7,430 nucleotides of DNA from Phenylobacterium sp. (lineage in GTDB: Bacteria; Pseudomonadota; Alphaproteobacteria; Caulobacterales; Caulobacteraceae): NCBI GenBank assembly GCA_028698405.1, contig JAQVDF010000083.1, positions 1 to 7,430 of the forward strand. Direction: 5' to 3'. Position 1 is the first letter of the stretch; each line of letters opens with the position of its first letter. This document shows positions 4,692-7,430 of this stretch, in pieces. Below the pieces are notes generated by a model. It did not search any database and was not told the DNA's origin. It was given only the letters and a program-made list of their open reading frames with translations. Made by a program: the position numbers and the translations under genes.

Positions 4692-6337
4692 TCACCGGCG
4701 GGCGGATCGTCGACGGGACCGGCGCGACGGCCCGCCACGGCAACGTGGCGATCCGGGGCGGCCGGATCGCGGCTGTGGGCGACGTGACCGGCGAGGCTGC
4801 CCGCACCATCGATGCGGCGGGCAAGGTGGTGGCCCCCGGCTTCATCGACCCGCACACCCATTTCGACGTCCAGCTGCTCTGGGACGGGGCGGCGCGGCCC
4901 GCGCTGGAGCACGGCCTGACCACCATCGTGCCCGGCAACTGTTCCCTGTCGCTGGCGCCGCTGAAGGCCGCCGACCGGTCCCGCGTCGTCGGCATGTTCC
5001 AGCAGATCGAGGAGATGCCCCCGGAAGCATTCACCGAGGCCTTCGAATGGTGCTGGGAGGACTTCGCCGGCTATCGCGAGGCGGTCGCCCGCCACCTGTC
5101 GATCAACGTCGCCCCGCTGGTCGGCCACAGCGTCATCCGGCTGTGGGTGATGGGCGAGGCCGCGCAGCAGCGCGCCGCGACGAGCGACGAGATCGCCGCC
5201 ATGCAGGACCTGCTGCGGGCCTGCCTCGACGCCGGCGCGGTGGGCCTGTCCACCAGCTTCGTGGACATCGACGAGAACGGCCGTCCGGTGCCGAGCCGGT
5301 TCGCCCAGTTCGCCGAGCTCGACGCGCTGTGTGCGGTGCTGGGCGAGTGGGGCGGCCGCATGTTGCAGTGCGTGCCGGAGTTCTACGCCGTCGACCTGAC
5401 CATCGCGCGGATCGACCAGCTCGCCGAGCTGTCGCTGCGCCACGGCATCCCCACCACCTTCTCGCCGCTGTTCGACAGCACCCAAGCGCCGGACAACGCC
5501 CCGCGCGCCATCGCCCGCGTTGAGGAGCAGTTCGCCCGCGGCGCACGGGTCTGGCCGCAGATGCAGACGAGGCCGATCGACATCAGCTTCAGCCTGCTAC
5601 GGCCCAGCCTGTTCTTCGCCCGGCTGCCGCGCTGGGTGCGGGTGCTGCGCCAGCCGCTGGAGGCCAGGCTCGCCTCGCTGACCGATCCGGAGACCGTCGA
5701 GCGGATGGTCGCCGACCTCGGGCCGGACGGGGGCGAGCGGATGATGGGCGGGCTGGTCGTGCGCGGCGGCGATGCGGCGCCGCAGGCCTATGTCGGCCGC
5801 ACGCTTTCCGAAATCGCGCGCGAGAGGAGCCAGCTCCCGGCGCGGGCGCTGATCGACATCTCGCTGGAGAACGGGCTGGACGTCGCCTTCCTCAGCGCCG
5901 CACAGGGACACGAGAGCACCGAGCGGATCGGGCCGATGCTGGCGCACCCCCTTATGCACATCGGCGCCAGCGACGGCGGGGCGCACATCGCTTCCTTCGC
6001 CACCTACGGCGACACCGGCTATCTGTTCAGCGAGTTCGTTCGGAAGGCGGGCGCGCTCACGCTGGAGCAGGCGGTCCGCAAGATCACGTCCGAGACGGCC
6101 GACATCTGGGGTCTGAAGGACCGGGGCCGGCTGCAGCCGGGCAAGGCGGCGGACGTGGTGGTGTTCGACGACCGGACGATCGGTCGGGGCGAAGAGCGCG
6201 CGGTCTTCGATTTGCCCGGCGAGGGCATGCGCTATGTGCGCGACGCGGTGGGGATCGACGCCGTTCTGGTCAACGGCGAGGTGGCCTGGGCCGGCGGGCG
6301 GTACGCCGACGCCCGCTCCGGGGTGTTCTGCAACTGA
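4676..6337 (+). CDS. N-acyl-D-amino-acid deacylase-family amidohydrolase
   Basis: A 553-residue metal-dependent hydrolase of the amidohydrolase superfamily (D-aminoacylase/amidohydrolase 3 type), expected to cleave an amide bond in an N-acylated amino acid or related compound. Residues 1-54 form the N-terminal part of the composite beta-sandwich (D-V-L-I-T-G-G-R-I-V-D-G-T-G). The metal-binding G-F-I-D-P-H60-T-H62-F-D follows, then G-N-C89-S matching the metal-bridging Cys of D-aminoacylase, G-H151-S-V-I-R, and S-D433-G-G-A-H437 carrying the catalytic Asp. The C-terminal G-x-L-x-P-G-K-A-A-D-V-V-V-F-D closes the sandwich. Between residues 190 and 300 the only histidine is His256, so the second-metal histidines of D-aminoacylase appear to be missing or moved. 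No signal peptide; cytoplasmic. The exact substrate is unknown; other amides or cyclic substrates remain possible. Confidence 0.9.
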   Translation: MFDVLITGGRIVDGTGATARHGNVAIRGGRIAAVGDVTGEAARTIDAAGKVVAPGFIDPHTHFDVQLLWDGAARPALEHGLTTIVPGNCSLSLAPLKAADRSRVVGMFQQIEEMPPEAFTEAFEWCWEDFAGYREAVARHLSINVAPLVGHSVIRLWVMGEAAQQRAATSDEIAAMQDLLRACLDAGAVGLSTSFVDIDENGRPVPSRFAQFAELDALCAVLGEWGGRMLQCVPEFYAVDLTIARIDQLAELSLRHGIPTTFSPLFDSTQAPDNAPRAIARVEEQFARGARVWPQMQTRPIDISFSLLRPSLFFARLPRWVRVLRQPLEARLASLTDPETVERMVADLGPDGGERMMGGLVVRGGDAAPQAYVGRTLSEIARERSQLPARALIDISLENGLDVAFLSAAQGHESTERIGPMLAHPLMHIGASDGGAHIASFATYGDTGYLFSEFVRKAGALTLEQAVRKITSETADIWGLKDRGRLQPGKAADVVVFDDRTIGRGEERAVFDLPGEGMRYVRDAVGIDAVLVNGEVAWAGGRYADARSGVFCN

Positions 6338-6349
6338 TCCCGGAGCGGG
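6312..6349 (+). terminator. Strong GC hairpin spanning the amidohydrolase stop codon
   Basis: CCCGCTCCGGG (6312-6322) and CCCGGAGCGGG (6339-6349) are perfect 11-bp complements, extendable by a G-T and a T-A pair to leave a loop of about 12 bases that contains most of the stop region. The hairpin sits between convergent genes, where a terminator is expected. No U-tract follows on either strand, so it may pause polymerase, assist Rho-dependent ending, or protect the transcript 3' end. A competing smaller hairpin, GGGGG-TCGGCG-CCCCC at 6347-6362, shares the right arm's G-run. Confidence 0.45.
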
Positions 6350-6371
6350 GGTCGGCGCCCCCTCGGGCCCC

Positions 6372-6614
6372 TTACTTCGACGGGCTGGTGTCGGGGGTGT
6401 TGGCGGTGGTCGCGCCGCCGTCGGCGTTGCCGGCCTGCTGCTCGATGGCGTCGGCCTGAGCGTTCAGCTGGGTCTCCATCGTCTCGTTCGAGGTCGCGGC
6501 GGCCTGGGCTTCCAGGGCGTCGGCCTTCTCTTCGGCGGCCTGGTCGGCCGGGCTGTTGCAGGCGACGAGGGACAGGGCGGCGGCGGCCGCGAAAGCCATG
6601 GTGACAATGCGCAT
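6372..6614 (-). CDS. Small putative lipoprotein, function unknown
   Basis: An 80-residue protein beginning M-R-I-V-T-M-A-F with a hydrophobic Ala-rich core and lipobox L-V-A-C19, typical of a signal peptidase II site. Acylation at Cys19 would leave a mature part of 62 residues. With Asn rather than Asp after the Cys, outer-membrane sorting is expected by the usual +2 rule. The mature part is rich in Ala, Glu, Gln and Asp, looks helical (A-D-A-L-E-A-Q-A-A-A and L-N-A-Q-A-D-A-I-E-Q-Q) and ends in a disordered Thr/Ser/Pro tail. No Lpp-type terminal Lys-linkage motif is convincing, although the last residue is Lys. The start at 6614 is preferred over in-frame starts farther upstream because it begins the signal peptide and follows a long GAGGAGGAG Shine-Dalgarno. 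It converges with the amidohydrolase. Confidence 0.85.
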   Translation of the reverse strand: MRIVTMAFAAAAALSLVACNSPADQAAEEKADALEAQAAATSNETMETQLNAQADAIEQQAGNADGGATTANTPDTSPSK

Positions 6615-6623
6615 AAGTTGAAT

Positions 6624-6632
6624 CTCCTCCTC
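6624..6632 (-). promoter_or_regulatory. Strong ribosome binding site of the lipoprotein
   Basis: On the minus strand GAGGAGGAG precedes ATG 6614 by nine bases. The triple GAG run offers several good alignments to the 16S tail and suggests high translation, as usual for abundant small lipoproteins. It also fixes the start codon. Confidence 0.75.
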
Positions 6633-6643
6633 GTAAGGCCAAG

Positions 6644-6674
6644 CTCTAAGCGCGGTGGGAGGAATAAGGTTCAA
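6644..6674 (-). promoter_or_regulatory. Candidate lipoprotein promoter
   Basis: Minus strand: TTGAAC (6669-6674) followed 19 bases later by TTAGAG (6644-6649), or 18 bases later by CTTAGA. It lies 12 bases upstream of the strong Shine-Dalgarno. The -35 is reasonable; the -10 and the spacing are poor. The 111-base gap after the receptor gene makes a promoter here likely, but its exact location is uncertain. Confidence 0.27.
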
Positions 6675-6676
6675 CA

Positions 6677-6696
6677 CGCCGTGATCACTTTCGGCG
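6677..6696 (-). repeat. Inverted repeat downstream of the receptor gene
   Basis: CGCCG and CGGCG (5 bp, loop of 10) flank an 8-base palindrome, GTGATCAC (6681-6688). On the minus strand it falls 30 bases after the receptor stop and before the candidate lipoprotein promoter. It could be a weak terminator for the receptor gene or an operator for the lipoprotein. No clear T-tract follows. Confidence 0.25.
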
Positions 6697-6725
6697 ACCG
6701 GCTCCATCTTCCCGCCCGCGGCGGC

Positions 6726-7430
6726 TCAGAACCTGACCGTCAGCGAGGCCCCGTAGGTGCGCGGCTGGCCCGGGAAGCGGACCACCACGTTCGCGTTCGA
6801 GGAGACTGCGGTCCAGTAGTACTCGTCCGTCAGGTTGCGGCCCCACACCGCCAGTCGCCAGCGGTCGTCCAGGCTGTGCAGGCCGACGCTGGCGTTGAGC
6901 AGGCCGTAGTCTTTGATCACGAACTGCGGGTCGCCCTCGAGGTCGGCATGGGCCTCGTCCTGCCAGCGGTAGTTGACCGCCGCCTGCACCCCCAGCGACC
7001 CGGTCAGGTCGCGGTTGTAGAGGGCGGTCAGCGCGAAGCTACGCTCGGGGCTGTAGAGGAAAGGACGGCCGTCGAAGTTCTCCGGCTGGCCGGCGCCGTT
7101 GATGCCGGCGTAGCCGATGACCTCGGTGTGCAGCAGCGTGCCCGAGCCGATCAGCGTCAGCTCCGGCGTCACCCGCAGCGTCACCTCCCCGTCCAGGCCG
7201 TAGGCCTCGCCCTCCGGCACGTTCTGCAGCCGCGCCAGCGCCGTGTAGATCGGGTCGGCGAAATAGACCGACAGCTGCTTGTCCTCGTAGTCGTAGTAGA
7301 AGGCGCTGACGTTGGCCTGCATGCGCCGTTCTAGCAGCGTCGCCTTGATCCCCACCTCGTAGGCGGTGAGCAGTTCCTGGCGGGCGGGGGCGTTCTGGGG
7401 GGAGATGTTGGCCGCGTTGATCGGCGAGGC
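6726..7430 (-). CDS. TonB-dependent outer-membrane receptor, C-terminal part (runs off the window)
   Basis: The frame is open to the right edge, giving the last 234 residues of a TonB-dependent receptor. These active transporters bring siderophores, vitamin B12, sugars or other scarce substrates across the outer membrane using TonB-ExbB-ExbD energy. The visible part is beta-barrel only, with alternating amphipathic strands and aromatic girdles, for example A-Y-E-V-G-I-K-A, N-V-S-A-F-Y-Y-D-Y-E-D, N-Y-R-W-Q-D-E-A, L-A-V-W-G-R-N-L-T-D-E-Y-Y, and a final Y-G-A-S-L-T-V-R-F. The terminal Phe is the classic outer-membrane assembly signal. The plug domain, TonB box and signal peptide lie outside, so the substrate cannot be deduced. 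The GTG at 7355 is internal, not a start, because homologous barrel sequence (E-L-L-T-A-Y-E) continues upstream of it. Confidence 0.93.
   Translation of the reverse strand, partial: ASPINAANISPQNAPARQELLTAYEVGIKATLLERRMQANVSAFYYDYEDKQLSVYFADPIYTALARLQNVPEGEAYGLDGEVTLRVTPELTLIGSGTLLHTEVIGYAGINGAGQPENFDGRPFLYSPERSFALTALYNRDLTGSLGVQAAVNYRWQDEAHADLEGDPQFVIKDYGLLNASVGLHSLDDRWRLAVWGRNLTDEYYWTAVSSNANVVVRFPGQPRTYGASLTVRF

Noticed and set aside
1214..5485. Long minus-strand open frames opposite the oxidase and amidohydrolase genes
   Set aside because: His/Gln/Arg/Asp-rich reverse-complement shadows without domains or ribosome sites, opposing genes with intact catalytic motifs.
6615..6707. Longer lipoprotein reading from 6707
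   Set aside because: It would put 31 polar residues before the signal peptide and translate through the Shine-Dalgarno at 6624-6632.
6234..7334. 366-residue plus-strand open frame opposite the lipoprotein and receptor
   Set aside because: Gly/Val/Arg-rich shadow; the minus strand encodes a lipobox protein and a receptor barrel ending in Phe.
7353..7355. GTG 7355 as a complete start for the receptor gene
   Set aside because: The same frame continues upstream with barrel-type sequence to the window edge, so this is an internal Val.

Overview
The window is very GC-rich (about 70% by eye) with strong G/C preference at third codon positions. A caa3-type cytochrome oxidase operon, an N-acyl-D-amino-acid deacylase-family hydrolase and a TonB-dependent receptor together suggest an alphaproteobacterium of the Caulobacterales or Sphingomonadales kind. 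That placement is an inference from gene content; there is no rRNA or other phylogenetic marker. No RNA gene, CRISPR array, transposase or phage gene was seen.

Bases 1-18 are not genomic. Bases 2-18 match the 3' end of the standard Illumina read-1 adapter exactly, so the window starts at an untrimmed contig end and the first gene is artificially truncated.

Region 20-4124 (+) is an aa3/caa3-type cytochrome c oxidase operon in tight tandem. It holds a c-type cytochrome (5' truncated), subunit II with a CuA domain fused to a C-terminal cytochrome c domain, a fused subunit I-subunit III polypeptide of 845 residues, and a 103-residue three-helix membrane protein of unknown function. Electrons would pass from the separate cytochrome c and/or the tethered heme c to CuA, then heme a, then the heme a3-CuB centre where O2 is reduced. 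All metal and heme ligands are intact. However, the K-channel lysine is Gln, its partner Thr is Ala, and the three classical D-channel asparagines are replaced.

Region 4125-4245 is a non-coding gap with a candidate promoter and several small dyad and direct repeats. Region 4246-6337 (+) is a second, translationally coupled operon: a 72-residue LysM-like protein, a 76-residue uncharacterised protein and a 553-residue amidohydrolase of the N-acyl-D-amino-acid deacylase type. This trio is the best candidate here for an undescribed functional unit.

From 6338 to the end the genes run on the minus strand. The hydrolase and an 80-residue putative lipoprotein converge across a 34-base gap beside a strong GC hairpin. 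Upstream of the lipoprotein lies the C-terminal 234 residues of a TonB-dependent outer-membrane receptor that runs off the right edge.
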